Source of the DNA: Clostridia bacterium
GTDB lineage: Bacteria; Bacillota; Clostridia; Oscillospirales; CAG-272
Direction: 5' to 3'
Assembly (NCBI GenBank): GCA_017411935.1
Contig: JAFQPC010000003.1
Location: 1 to 16,291 of the forward strand
Length of the DNA stretch: 16,291 nucleotides
In this document: positions 1 through 7,394 of the stretch, piece by piece
Numbering within the stretch: position 1 is the first letter of the stretch
How the letters are laid out: each line of letters starts with the position of its first letter
The notes under the pieces: model-generated
The model's input: the letters and a program-made list of their open reading frames with translations, nothing else
Told to the model about the DNA's origin: nothing
The model's database searches: none
Program-made: the position numbers and the translations under genes

Positions 1-603
1 GAGCTCAATATTATCGTCAAGGCAGACGTAGGCGGCTCGGCAGAGGCAGTCAAGCAGTCGCTTGAAAAGATCTCGAACGAAGAGGTCAAGGTTCGCGTTA
101 TTCACGCGGCGGCAGGCGGAATCCGTGAGGGTGACGTTATGCTTGCGGCAGCATCGAACGCGATCATCGTCGGCTTTAACGTTCGTCCCGATAAGGGCGC
201 GATCGACAGTGCCGAGAGACAGAACGTCGAGATCCGTACCTACCGCGTCATTTATGACTGTATCAACGAGATCACCGATGCAATGAAGGGTATGCTTGCG
301 CCCGAGTTCCGTGAAAATCTGCTCGGACACGCAGAGGTTCGTCAGACGATCCACGTACCGAACGTCGGAACGATCGCAGGTTCGTACGTTCAGGACGGTA
401 AGGTGTTGCGTTCGGCAATGATCCGTGTCGTCCGTGACGGTGTCGTGATCTTCGAGGATAAGATCTCCTCGCTCAAGAGATTCAAGGACGACGTCAAGGA
501 AGTCGCACAGGGCTACGAATGCGGAATCGGTCTTGACCGTTTCAACGACATCAAGGTCGGCGACGTGCTCGAAGCATATATTATGGAACAGATCGAAAGA
601 TGA
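1..603 (+). CDS. infB: Translation initiation factor IF-2, C-terminal part (5' truncated)
   Basis: The reading frame is open from base 1 and ends at TGA 601-603, giving about 200 residues that match the C-terminal third of bacterial IF-2. It starts in '[17 protein letters not shown]', continues through '[28 protein letters not shown]', and ends with the C2 (fMet-tRNA binding) domain, including '[29 protein letters not shown]'. IF-2 is the GTPase that places initiator tRNA on the 30S subunit and promotes subunit joining. The GTPase domain lies outside the window. In most Firmicutes rbfA follows infB; here a strong terminator and an unrelated LRR gene follow instead. Identity is very secure; only the missing 5' part limits the entry. 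Confidence 0.97.
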   Translation, partial: ELNIIVKADVGGSAEAVKQSLEKISNEEVKVRVIHAAAGGIREGDVMLAAASNAIIVGFNVRPDKGAIDSAERQNVEIRTYRVIYDCINEITDAMKGMLAPEFRENLLGHAEVRQTIHVPNVGTIAGSYVQDGKVLRSAMIRVVRDGVVIFEDKISSLKRFKDDVKEVAQGYECGIGLDRFNDIKVGDVLEAYIMEQIER

Positions 604-627
604 ATTTTTGAAACAGTTCAATGGAAC

Positions 628-666
628 CGCCGCTGAGAGATTCCTCAGCGGCGAATTTCCTTTTTT
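628..666 (+). terminator. Rho-independent terminator after infB
   Basis: A perfect 10-bp stem (CGCCGCTGAG at 628-637 with CTCAGCGGCG at 644-653) and a 6-nt loop are followed by AATTTCC and six T's (661-666). The T run abuts the AGGAG ribosome site of the next gene, so termination here would strongly limit read-through from infB into the LRR gene. Confidence 0.88.
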
Positions 667-676
667 AGGAGAATTG

Positions 677-3541
677 ATGATGAAATACGGAAAAATTTTT
701 TGCTTACTTTTATGCTTGATGATGACCGTCAGTGTGTTCGTTGCCTGTGATTCGGATGATACGCCGATCGACACGCAGCAGACCACGGAAAGTAAAGAAA
801 ATGGAGAAAATCCTTCGGGCGTTGAAAAAGATCCTCCCCCCGAATGTGAGCATACGTGGGTAGATGCGAACTGCATTACGCCCAAGACCTGCTCGAAATG
901 TGGTGCAACCAATGGTGAAGCCCTCGGTCACGACGAGATTCCACACGAAGCAAAGACTCCAACCCCTACCGAAATCGGTTGGGATGCTTACGTGACTTGT
1001 AGCCGTTGTGATTACACGACCTATCAAGAACTTCCAAAGCTGGGTCCAACCGAAGGCTTGTATTATACATTACTTTCTGACGGTACCTATGAGGTTTCGG
1101 TCGGAACGGCAAAGAACGTTGCGAATGTCGTAATTCCTACAACCTATCAGGAAAAAGCGGTCACGAAAATTAAAAGTCGTGCGTTCGAGGGTTGTAGTAG
1201 TTTGATGAGTATAACGATTCCCGCCAGCGTTACGAGTATTGGAGGGTATGCGTTCTATGGTTGCAGTAGTTTGACGAATATTACGGTGGATACGAACAAT
1301 GAAGTATATTTATCCATCGACGGAAATGTTTATACCAAAGACGGGACGATGTTTCTTCAATATGCGGGTGGAAAAGCAGAAACAAATTTTGTGCTTCCCG
1401 ACGGTGTTACGGGTATTGGCAATGATGCTTTCTCCGGTTGCAGTCGTTTGACGAGCATTACGCTTCCTGATAGCGTTACGAGCATTGGCGAGGGTGCGTT
1501 CGAGAAGTGCACAAACTTGAAAAGTGTAGTGATTCCCAACAGTGTTAAGAGTATCGGTAGGAGTGCGTTCCAAATGTGCACTAGCTTGATGAGTGTAACG
1601 ATCCCCGAAGGTATTACGATCATTGAGGATAATACGTTCACTACTTGCAGCAGTTTGATGAGCATTACGATTCCCGATAGTGTTACGAGCATTGGTCATT
1701 ATGCCTTCTCTGAATGTAGTAGCCTGACGAGCATTACGATCCCTAATGGTGTTACGAGCTTTGGTGAGGGTGCGTTCGCACGGTGCAGTAGCTTGAAGAC
1801 CGTTATGCTTTCAAATAGAATTACGAGTATTAGAAAGTATATGTTCATTGATTGTAGCAGCTTGACGGGTGTTACGATTCCCAACGGTGTCACGAGCATT
1901 GACTATGCTGCGTTCGATGGTTGTAGTAGTTTGACAAGTATCACAATTCCCAATAGCGTTACGAGTATTGGTGATTATGCCTTCATCGATTGCAGTAGCT
2001 TGACGAGCATTACGATCCCTGATGGCGTTGAGAACATTGGCTCTTATGCGTTTACGAACTGCAGTAGCTTGACGAGTGCCGCGATCCTTTACGGTGTTAC
2101 AAGCATTAGTGATAATGCATTCAAAGGTTGCAGTAGCTTGACGAGTATCACGATTCCCAACAGCGTCACGACTATCGGCAGTAAAGCGTTCTTCGATTGT
2201 AGCGAATTGATGAGCGTGACGATTGGCAAAGGAGTTACGATTATAGGCGCTAAAGCGTTTGAATGTTGCTATAGGCTTGTGGAAGTCATAAACCATTCAA
2301 ATCTTTCTTTTGTGTCGGGAGAGTCTTCTCATGGCTATGTTGCCTATTACGCAAAAGAAGTTCATTCTAAGACGACGAAAATCGTCAACCAAAATGGGTA
2401 TTTATTTTATCATACTTACGATGGAATAAATTATTTGCTTGGTTATGTTGGTGAGGATACCACGCTGACGTTGCCGGAAAATTACAACGGTCAGCCGTAT
2501 AAGATTAATCAATATGCCTTTGAGGGATGTAGTAAATTAACAAGTGTAACAATTCCGAATAGTGTCTCTGACATTGGAGGATATGCGTTCAGTGGTTGTA
2601 GTAATTTGACGAGCATCACGCTTTCCAATAATATTACGAGTATTGGCAACTGTGCGTTCGCTAATTGTAAGGGTTTGATGAGCGTCACGATTCCCGATAG
2701 CGTCACGAGTATTGGTAATCGTGCGTTCAACGCTTGCAGTAGTTTGATAAGCGTCACGATTGGCGAAGGAGTTACGAGTATTGGCGATTATGCGTTTAGT
2801 GCTTGTAGTAGTTTAACGAATGTAAGGATTCCTGACGGTGTTACAACGATTGGGGAGCAAGCGTTCTCCTCTTGTAAAAAATTGATGAGCGTTACGCTTG
2901 GCGAAGGTGTCACGAGCATTGAAATTAGCGCGTTTGCTCAATGCTATAAGCTGGTAGAAGTTATTAATTATTCGAATCTTTCTTTGACACTTGGAAGTAC
3001 CTCCAACGGATACGTTGCTTGTTATGCAATAGAGATTCATAAGGGAGAAAGTAAGATTGACGATCAGAACGGATATTTGTTCTATTCTTACGATGAGGTG
3101 AATTATTTGTTCGGCTATTCGGGACTCGATACCGCATTGACGCTACCTGAAAATTACAACGGTCAACCGTACGAAATTTATCAATATGCGTTTTATGATT
3201 ACGATAGTTTGACGAACGTTAAGATTTCCGACAACGTTACGAGCATTGGCAAATCTGCGTTTTATGATTGCGATAGCTTGACGAGCATTGAGATCCCCGA
3301 CAGCGTCACGAGTATTGGTTGGGGTTCGTTCGAAAATTGCAATAGCTTGACGAGCGTCACAATTGGCAACGGAGTTAAGAGCATTGATAATTTTGCGTTT
3401 ATGTATGGAAACTTAGCCGATATTTATTTTATGGGAACGGAAGAAGAATGGAATTTAATCAGTAAATCCACGTTAAGTATTCCCAGATATGTAACGATCC
3501 ACTACAACTTCGGTTCGGACGACACGAAGTTAAAAAACTAA
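677..3541 (+). CDS. Large BspA-type leucine-rich-repeat surface lipoprotein
   Basis: The protein has 954 residues from ATG 677; ATG 680 is an equally usable start. AGGAG at 667-671 supports these starts and not the longer frame open from 533. A type II signal peptide runs over residues 1-23 (hydrophobic FCLLLCLMMTVSVFVA), with Cys24 as the lipidation site. A polar linker follows, then a Cys/His segment (residues 57-111: CEH, CSKCG, CSRC with two CxxC pairs). From about residue 175 come BspA-type LRRs (LRR_5 family) of the form SLTSITIPDSVTSIGxxAFxxCS: 22 units of exactly 23 residues, interrupted by three longer islands. The C-terminus has a 'FMGTEEEWN' motif common in this family. Such proteins are lipid-anchored on the outer face of the membrane and are often implicated in binding host or polymer ligands; the ligand here is unknown. 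No sigma-A promoter is visible between the infB terminator and the start. The gene is visibly AT-richer than infB and ridA, which would fit acquisition or repeat expansion. Confidence 0.93.
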   Translation: MMKYGKIFCLLLCLMMTVSVFVACDSDDTPIDTQQTTESKENGENPSGVEKDPPPECEHTWVDANCITPKTCSKCGATNGEALGHDEIPHEAKTPTPTEIGWDAYVTCSRCDYTTYQELPKLGPTEGLYYTLLSDGTYEVSVGTAKNVANVVIPTTYQEKAVTKIKSRAFEGCSSLMSITIPASVTSIGGYAFYGCSSLTNITVDTNNEVYLSIDGNVYTKDGTMFLQYAGGKAETNFVLPDGVTGIGNDAFSGCSRLTSITLPDSVTSIGEGAFEKCTNLKSVVIPNSVKSIGRSAFQMCTSLMSVTIPEGITIIEDNTFTTCSSLMSITIPDSVTSIGHYAFSECSSLTSITIPNGVTSFGEGAFARCSSLKTVMLSNRITSIRKYMFIDCSSLTGVTIPNGVTSIDYAAFDGCSSLTSITIPNSVTSIGDYAFIDCSSLTSITIPDGVENIGSYAFTNCSSLTSAAILYGVTSISDNAFKGCSSLTSITIPNSVTTIGSKAFFDCSELMSVTIGKGVTIIGAKAFECCYRLVEVINHSNLSFVSGESSHGYVAYYAKEVHSKTTKIVNQNGYLFYHTYDGINYLLGYVGEDTTLTLPENYNGQPYKINQYAFEGCSKLTSVTIPNSVSDIGGYAFSGCSNLTSITLSNNITSIGNCAFANCKGLMSVTIPDSVTSIGNRAFNACSSLISVTIGEGVTSIGDYAFSACSSLTNVRIPDGVTTIGEQAFSSCKKLMSVTLGEGVTSIEISAFAQCYKLVEVINYSNLSLTLGSTSNGYVACYAIEIHKGESKIDDQNGYLFYSYDEVNYLFGYSGLDTALTLPENYNGQPYEIYQYAFYDYDSLTNVKISDNVTSIGKSAFYDCDSLTSIEIPDSVTSIGWGSFENCNSLTSVTIGNGVKSIDNFAFMYGNLADIYFMGTEEEWNLISKSTLSIPRYVTIHYNFGSDDTKLKN
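1199..3412 (+). repeat. In-frame tandem 69-bp LRR repeats with three islands
   Basis: Counting codons gives one unit at 1199-1267, an island of 59 codons at 1268-1444, twelve units at 1445-2272, island A of 87 codons at 2273-2533, six units at 2534-2947, island B of 86 codons at 2948-3205, and three units at 3206-3412. Every unit is exactly 69 nt. Island A and island B are clearly paralogous (both contain LVEVIN, NQNGYLFY or DQNGYLFY, and TLPENYNGQPY) and their starts lie 675 bp apart. The regular spacing indicates growth by unequal recombination of whole units. Confidence 0.9.
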
Positions 3542-3551
3542 GGAGCTTGAT

Positions 3552-3923
3552 ATGAAAAAGATACAGACTTCGGGTGCCCCTGCGGCGATCGGACCTTATA
3601 CGCAGGCGATCGTGACGGGAGGACTGGTGTTTACCTCGGGGCAGATCGCCATCGATCCTGCCGACGGTCAGGTGCGCGCAACGACCATCGAAGCACAGAC
3701 CGAGCAGGTTTGCAAAAATCTCTCTGCCGTTCTGACGGCGGCTGGCTCGTCGCTTGACAAGGCGGTCAAGACCACTTGTTTCCTTGCGGATATGGCGGAT
3801 TTTGCCGCGTTCAACGAGGTGTACGGCAAATATTTTACCTCAAAGCCCGCACGCTCCTGCGTCGCCGCCAAGGCACTGCCCAAGGGTGTGCTCGTTGAGG
3901 TCGAGGTCATTGCCGAAATTTAA
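3552..3923 (+). CDS. ridA: RidA family reactive intermediate deaminase
   Basis: A 123-residue protein of the YjgF/YER057c/UK114 (RidA) family, which hydrolyses reactive enamine/imine intermediates such as 2-aminoacrylate released by PLP enzymes. The family signature is intact: 'GAPAAIGPYTQAI' near the N-terminus, 'FTSGQIAIDP' in the middle, and C-terminal 'PARSCVAAKALPKGVLVEVEVIA', with Arg101 at the substrate-carboxylate binding position and Glu116 at the acidic position. Length is normal for the family (about 125 residues), and it should be a cytoplasmic trimer. The ribosome site AAGGAG begins on the last base of the LRR gene's stop codon and the start is 10 nt downstream, so the two genes are probably co-transcribed and perhaps translationally coupled. 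No functional link to the lipoprotein is evident; it is a housekeeping gene next to an accessory one. Confidence 0.95.
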   Translation: MKKIQTSGAPAAIGPYTQAIVTGGLVFTSGQIAIDPADGQVRATTIEAQTEQVCKNLSAVLTAAGSSLDKAVKTTCFLADMADFAAFNEVYGKYFTSKPARSCVAAKALPKGVLVEVEVIAEI

Positions 3924-3931
3924 AAAATCTA

Positions 3932-3960
3932 TTGACAAAGAAGCACTTTCGTGATAGAAT
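3932..3960 (+). promoter_or_regulatory. Sigma-A promoter for the coaX-like/ECF unit
   Basis: TTGACA (3932-3937) and TAGAAT (3955-3960) are separated by exactly 17 bp, just after the ridA stop. Transcription should start near 3967, giving a short 5' leader before the coaX-like start. Confidence 0.85.
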
Positions 3961-4001
3961 AACAACCGAAAAAAGAAAGAACCAAAAGGAGGAGAATCGC
4001 G

Positions 4002-4802
4002 ATGCTGATGGCAGTCAACGTAGGAAATGAGCGCATTTCCGTTGGATTTTTTGATGAAAATACCAAAGAGCTTGACTTTCATTTTCAACTTTCTGCCGAC
4101 CCCGCAAAAACCTCGGATGAGTATTTTTCTTTGATCCGTTCGATCGTTCGGGAAGAAGGTCGCTCGATCTCCTCACTTTCGGGTTCGATCCTTTCTTCAG
4201 TTGTTCCGCAACTGACTTCGACGGTGAGTGAAGTGCTCACTCGCCTTGGGAACAAAGAGCCCTTGGTCGTCGGTCCCGGGGTAAAAACGGGATTTCCGAT
4301 CAAGATCGATTCTCCGTCCGAGCTTGGGGGAGATATCGTAGCCAATGCTTGCGCCGCGCTTGCTTCGATGCAGGGAACTGCTCCTATCGTTATTGTGGAC
4401 GTGGGAACGGTCACGACGGTATCGGCATTGAATGCAAAGCACGCCTTTCTCGGTTGCTCGATCTTTCCCGGGGTGCAGATCTCGTTTGACGCGTTGCACG
4501 GACGGACGGCACAGCTTCCCAACGTGGTACGTTCGATTCCCGAGCACGCGATCGGAAAAAACTCGCAAGAATCAATGCGCGCGGGAGTCGTTCTCGGTCA
4601 CGCAATGATGATCGACGGCTTTGTGGATCGCTTTGCAAAGGAAATGAAATGCGAGCCGTCCGAGCTTCGTCTTGTTATGACGGGAGATTTCGCTCCTTTG
4701 ATGCTTCGCGCGTCGCGGTATTCCTTCCGATATGAGGAGCATCTGACCTTGCAGGGACTTTGCGAGCTGTACTGTAATACGGTGCAGGAAAGTAATCACT
4801 GA
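4002..4802 (+). CDS. Divergent type III pantothenate kinase (CoaX)-like protein
   Basis: A 266-residue protein of the CoaX/BAF family (ASKHA fold), whose normal members phosphorylate pantothenate as the first step to coenzyme A. The fold is recognisable throughout: 'DVGTVTT' (Asp133), 'GCSIFPGVQISFDALHGRTAQLP', 'HAIGKNSQESMRAGVVLGHAMMIDGFVDR' and 'HLTLQGLCELY'. Several signature residues differ. The N-terminal DxGNT phosphate loop reads NVGNE, with Asn6 in place of the metal-binding Asp. The GADR motif reads GGDI: Asp111 is kept and the Arg lost. The TGG nucleotide motif reads TGD. The start at 4002 is favoured over ATG 4008 by AAGGAGG at 3986-3992. Its own promoter lies upstream and an ECF transporter S component follows. 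It may be a weak kinase, or a pseudo-kinase used as a pantothenate sensor; the sequence alone does not decide. Confidence 0.82.
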   Translation: MLMAVNVGNERISVGFFDENTKELDFHFQLSADPAKTSDEYFSLIRSIVREEGRSISSLSGSILSSVVPQLTSTVSEVLTRLGNKEPLVVGPGVKTGFPIKIDSPSELGGDIVANACAALASMQGTAPIVIVDVGTVTTVSALNAKHAFLGCSIFPGVQISFDALHGRTAQLPNVVRSIPEHAIGKNSQESMRAGVVLGHAMMIDGFVDRFAKEMKCEPSELRLVMTGDFAPLMLRASRYSFRYEEHLTLQGLCELYCNTVQESNH

Positions 4803-4840
4803 TCGATCTCGGCATTTGCCTTGATGATAAAAATTTTAAG

Positions 4841-4882
4841 CGCCGTACCCACGCGGACGGCAGCATCGGGTGGAAGTCCCGA
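4841..4882 (+). promoter_or_regulatory. Structured leader with two hairpins before the ECF gene
   Basis: Hairpin 1 pairs GCCGT (4842-4846) with ACGGC (4857-4861). Hairpin 2 pairs TCGGG (4866-4870) with CCCGA (4878-4882) around a 7-nt loop. The loop of hairpin 1 contains ACCC (4847-4850), complementary to GGGT (4868-4871), which would give a pseudoknot or alternative fold. The second stem ends directly beside the AAAGGAG (4882-4888) of the short ORF. I could not match it to a riboswitch class I know; it may be a cis-regulatory element controlling ribosome access. This is inference. Confidence 0.4.
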
Positions 4883-4895
4883 AAGGAGAAACAAA

Positions 4896-4958
4896 ATGGA
4901 AAAAAAGCTTGGCAAGACGGTACGTTTGACCGTACTTGAGACGGAGGTACAGAGATGA
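4896..4958 (+). CDS. Putative 20-codon leader peptide overlapping the ECF start
   Basis: ATG at 4896 opens a 20-residue frame (MEKKLGKTVRLTVLETEVQR) ending at TGA 4956-4958. It has a strong ribosome site, AAAGGAG at 4882-4888, 7 nt upstream. Its stop overlaps the transporter start as ATGA (4955-4958), a classic translational coupling arrangement. A small hairpin (GTACG 4920-4924 with CGTAC 4931-4935) lies inside the frame, upstream of the transporter's own CGGAGG (4942-4947). The peptide matches no family I recognise and has no run of a single amino acid that would suggest classical attenuation. It could equally be a chance frame; the good ribosome site and exact overlap argue that it is translated. 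Confidence 0.5.
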   Translation: MEKKLGKTVRLTVLETEVQR

Positions 4959-5572
4959 AACAAAATCAAAAAGTCCTTCGTATGGTAGAAATGGCGATGC
5001 TGATTGCACTCGTCGTGGTATTGCAGATGATCAGCGCCCTGATCCCCCCCATTGCAGGTACGGTATCAATTACGCTGACGCTTGTTCCCGTAGTTGTGGG
5101 AGCAATTCTTTTCGGAAAAAAGGGCGGTGCAGTGCTCGGCTTCACCTTTGGCTTGATCGCTCTTATTAACTGCATTACAGGTCTTGATCTTGGCGGCAAT
5201 ATGCTTTGGAATGCCAACCCCATTCTGACCGCACTCATTTGCTTTGTCAAGGGAATTGCCGCAGGCTTCGTTCCCGCCGTTCTCTATGAGGCGGTCCGCG
5301 GAAAGAAAGAGCAGGCAAGCAGTGGTAAAAAATATGCGGCGGCAATGGTCGCAGCGCTCTCGGCACCGATCGTCAATACAGGTCTGTTCGTTTGCGGAAT
5401 GCTGCTTTTCTTTATGGATACGCTTTATGCGTGGGCAGGCGGCACCAATCTTGCTTCGTACATCTTGATCGGACTTGCCGGTGTCAACTTCCTCGTTGAA
5501 TTTTTGATCAATATCATCCTGACCCCCGCGATCGTTCGTATCGTAGAGGTTGTGAAGAAAAAGATCAACTGA
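4955..5572 (+). CDS. ECF transporter S component (possible vitamin/pantothenate uptake)
   Basis: A 205-residue, strongly hydrophobic protein with about six membrane segments (roughly residues 10-30, 34-52, 56-75, 88-110, 125-150 and 165-195) and short charged loops. Size and pattern fit the substrate-binding S subunit of energy-coupling factor importers; the segment 'LVPVVVGAILFGKKGGAVLGFTFG' is typical. S components capture a vitamin and work with the shared EcfA/A'/T energising module, which is not in this window. The neighbouring coaX-like gene makes pantothenate (PanT-like) the best guess for the substrate, but S-component specificity cannot be read from sequence by eye. The ribosome site CGGAGG (4942-4947) is 7 nt from ATG 4955, and the start overlaps the stop of the 20-codon leader ORF. 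A bidirectional terminator follows. Confidence 0.85.
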   Translation: MKQNQKVLRMVEMAMLIALVVVLQMISALIPPIAGTVSITLTLVPVVVGAILFGKKGGAVLGFTFGLIALINCITGLDLGGNMLWNANPILTALICFVKGIAAGFVPAVLYEAVRGKKEQASSGKKYAAAMVAALSAPIVNTGLFVCGMLLFFMDTLYAWAGGTNLASYILIGLAGVNFLVEFLINIILTPAIVRIVEVVKKKIN

Positions 5573-5583
5573 AAGAAAAACAG

Positions 5584-5630
5584 AAAAAGCCCGACATTGA
5601 ACAACCACGTTCACTGTCGAGCTTTTTGTT
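5584..5630. terminator. Bidirectional terminator between the ECF gene and the GH2 gene
   Basis: An interrupted stem pairs AAAAAGC..GACA.TGAAC (5584-5602) with GTTCA.TGTC..GCTTTTTG (5609-5628). An A-tract lies on one side and a T-tract on the other, so the hairpin can act in both orientations. It sits between the convergent ends at 5572 (+) and 5631 (-). Confidence 0.78.
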
Positions 5631-7364
5631 TTATTCATTTATTGCACTTCGCAACGCTTCGGCAATCCTTCGCATCTGCTCTTCGTCCACCTTTTCGACG
5701 CGGCGGTCGTAGGTAATAAGACCGTTCGTTTCGTCCTCAATGTCCGAGAGCTGGGTGTAAACAGCGGCAGAGAGTCCGTTTCTGACGGCGGGCACGATCT
5801 CGTCAAGATAAAGCTTTTCGAGAGCATCGGTAAAGCTCTTTCGATCGGTAAAGGTGCGGTAGCCATAATTATCCTTGAGATTGAACGAATGTCCCTCAAT
5901 TTTGTAAGAATATCCGCCGAACTCCGACAAAAAGAGCGCTTTTTCTCCCATCGTCAGCTTGACAGGCTTGAAATAGACGTGACGGCTGTCAAAATCGGTA
6001 AAGCTTGGCTTTCCGCGTCTCGGCGCAAACCAACCCGAGGTCGAATCGATCGGACGGGTGTCGTCGAGCTCCTTGAGACGGCGGTAGGCGGTTTCGTGGT
6101 CGAACTGTCCCCAACCCTCATTGAAGATCGTCCAAACGATGACCGAGGGGTGGAAAGAGAGCTGTCGAACGGTCGTCTCCATTCCTTCAAGAAAGGCTTG
6201 CCTCGTTTCTTTGTCGCGGTGCAGACGCTTGTCGTTTCGCCGTACAAGACCTACCGTGGGAAGTGCGGTGTCACGTAAAAAAGAATAGTCCGAATTGTTG
6301 ACCATATCCTGAAATACAAGCATTCCGAGGCGGTCACAGTCGTAGTAAAATTGTTCGGGCTCGACCTTGATATGCTTGCGGAGCATATTGAATCCCATTT
6401 TCTTGGCAAACAGAATATCCTTTTCATAGCCCGAGGGCTTGGCGGGAAGAAAAATTCCATCGCTGAAATAGCCTTGATCGAGAAGTCCGTGGCAGAAGAT
6501 CGGTTTTTTGTTCAGACAAAGTCTCTTGTTTTCTATCGTCACGGTACGCAGAGCAAAGTATGAGGAGATCTCGTCCTCGCCGACCGTCAGCGTCAGATCG
6601 TAAAGATGAGGGGTTTCGGGGGTCCAAAGGATCGGTTCGGGAATCTCTGCTGTGGCTTGTCCGTCGGTGAAATCCACCGAAACGCCCCCCGCAACAAGTC
6701 TTCCCTCGGCAGGAGAGCCGTCATTCATCTCGACAGAGACGGTGGCGGAAGTCAATGTTGTACGGACGGAGATCTCTTTGATATAACGTTTCGGAACACT
6801 TTCGAGCCATACCGTTTGCCAAATTCCCGAGATCGGCGTGTACCACATACCGCCGCGCTTGGATTTTTGCTTTCCGTAGGGAAGAATTTTGGTTTCGAGT
6901 TCATCGGTGACAAAAATTTCTAAAATATTTTTTTCTTCGAGCGCATCGGTCACGTCAACCGTAAATCGGTCGTAACCGCCTCGATGTGTACCGAGAATCT
7001 TTCCGTTTAACAGCACTGTGGCGATCTGATCGGCGGCATCAATATGCAAAAGCACGCGCCCACGGGAAAATCCTTCGGGGAGCGAAAATTCTTTGCGATA
7101 ACAAAGGGTTGCTTTCTCAGAGATCGTTCGTCCAATTCCCGAAAGAGGAGACTCGGGCACAAAGGGAACGAGAATTTTTTCATCATAACGGGGGGGATGA
7201 CGGTCTTCGACGACCGAAAAATCCCAAAGTCCGTTCAGACAAAGAAAGGAATCCCGCCGAAGATGCGGACGCGGATAGACGCTCCACGGCGTGGGAGGCG
7301 GCGAGGACAGAAACTGTTCGCCATCGGGAGTCGTAAGCTGTACGATTTTCGTTTTTTGCTGCAT
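5631..7364 (-). CDS. Glycoside hydrolase family 2 (beta-galactosidase/beta-glucuronidase-like)
   Basis: A 577-residue protein with the three-part GH2 layout. An N-terminal jelly-roll sugar-binding domain (about 35-190) contains 'LNGLWDFSV', 'LLNGKILGTHRGGYDRFTVDVT' and 'GGMWYTPISGIWQTVWLE'. An Ig-like domain covers about 195-285. A C-terminal TIM barrel follows, with 'GFNMLRKHIKVEPEQFYYDCDRLGMLVFQD', the acid/base Glu416 in 'FNEGWG' and the nucleophile Glu481 in 'LSEFGGYS'. Both catalytic glutamates are present, so it should be an active retaining exo-glycosidase; the sugar specificity is not decided. There is no signal peptide, so it is cytoplasmic and probably acts on imported oligosaccharides or glycosides. 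Length resembles beta-glucuronidases rather than the 1000-residue LacZ. GAGG lies 8 nt upstream of ATG 7364. It is monocistronic, with its own promoter and terminator, and no sugar transporter is beside it. Confidence 0.93.
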   Translation of the reverse strand: MQQKTKIVQLTTPDGEQFLSSPPPTPWSVYPRPHLRRDSFLCLNGLWDFSVVEDRHPPRYDEKILVPFVPESPLSGIGRTISEKATLCYRKEFSLPEGFSRGRVLLHIDAADQIATVLLNGKILGTHRGGYDRFTVDVTDALEEKNILEIFVTDELETKILPYGKQKSKRGGMWYTPISGIWQTVWLESVPKRYIKEISVRTTLTSATVSVEMNDGSPAEGRLVAGGVSVDFTDGQATAEIPEPILWTPETPHLYDLTLTVGEDEISSYFALRTVTIENKRLCLNKKPIFCHGLLDQGYFSDGIFLPAKPSGYEKDILFAKKMGFNMLRKHIKVEPEQFYYDCDRLGMLVFQDMVNNSDYSFLRDTALPTVGLVRRNDKRLHRDKETRQAFLEGMETTVRQLSFHPSVIVWTIFNEGWGQFDHETAYRRLKELDDTRPIDSTSGWFAPRRGKPSFTDFDSRHVYFKPVKLTMGEKALFLSEFGGYSYKIEGHSFNLKDNYGYRTFTDRKSFTDALEKLYLDEIVPAVRNGLSAAVYTQLSDIEDETNGLITYDRRVEKVDEEQMRRIAEALRSAINE

Positions 7365-7394
7365 TGCAATAGCCTCTTTTCACGTGATAAAAAA

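Noticed and set aside
533..676. Longer N-terminus of the large LRR protein reaching into infB
   Set aside because: The frame is open by chance and contains the terminator hairpin. A signal peptide must be at the N-terminus, and AGGAG marks 677/680.
1310..2757. Several long open frames on the - strand across the large LRR gene
   Set aside because: The repeat unit is 69 nt, a multiple of three, so a frame lacking stops in one unit stays open in all. The products are themselves periodic, have no ribosome sites and match no family.
1199..3412. Regular repeats resembling a CRISPR array
   Set aside because: The units are contiguous 69-bp coding repeats without unique spacers, in frame in a lipoprotein, and no cas gene is present.
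4841..4888. Resemblance of GGGTGGAAGTCCC to the FMN or cobalamin riboswitch core
   Set aside because: Only one short stem-loop is similar. The other conserved boxes of either riboswitch are missing and there is too little RNA before the start codon.
7383..7388. CACGTG-type hexamer near the GH2 start as an operator
   Set aside because: A single 6-bp palindrome at the predicted transcription start is too short to support any regulator.
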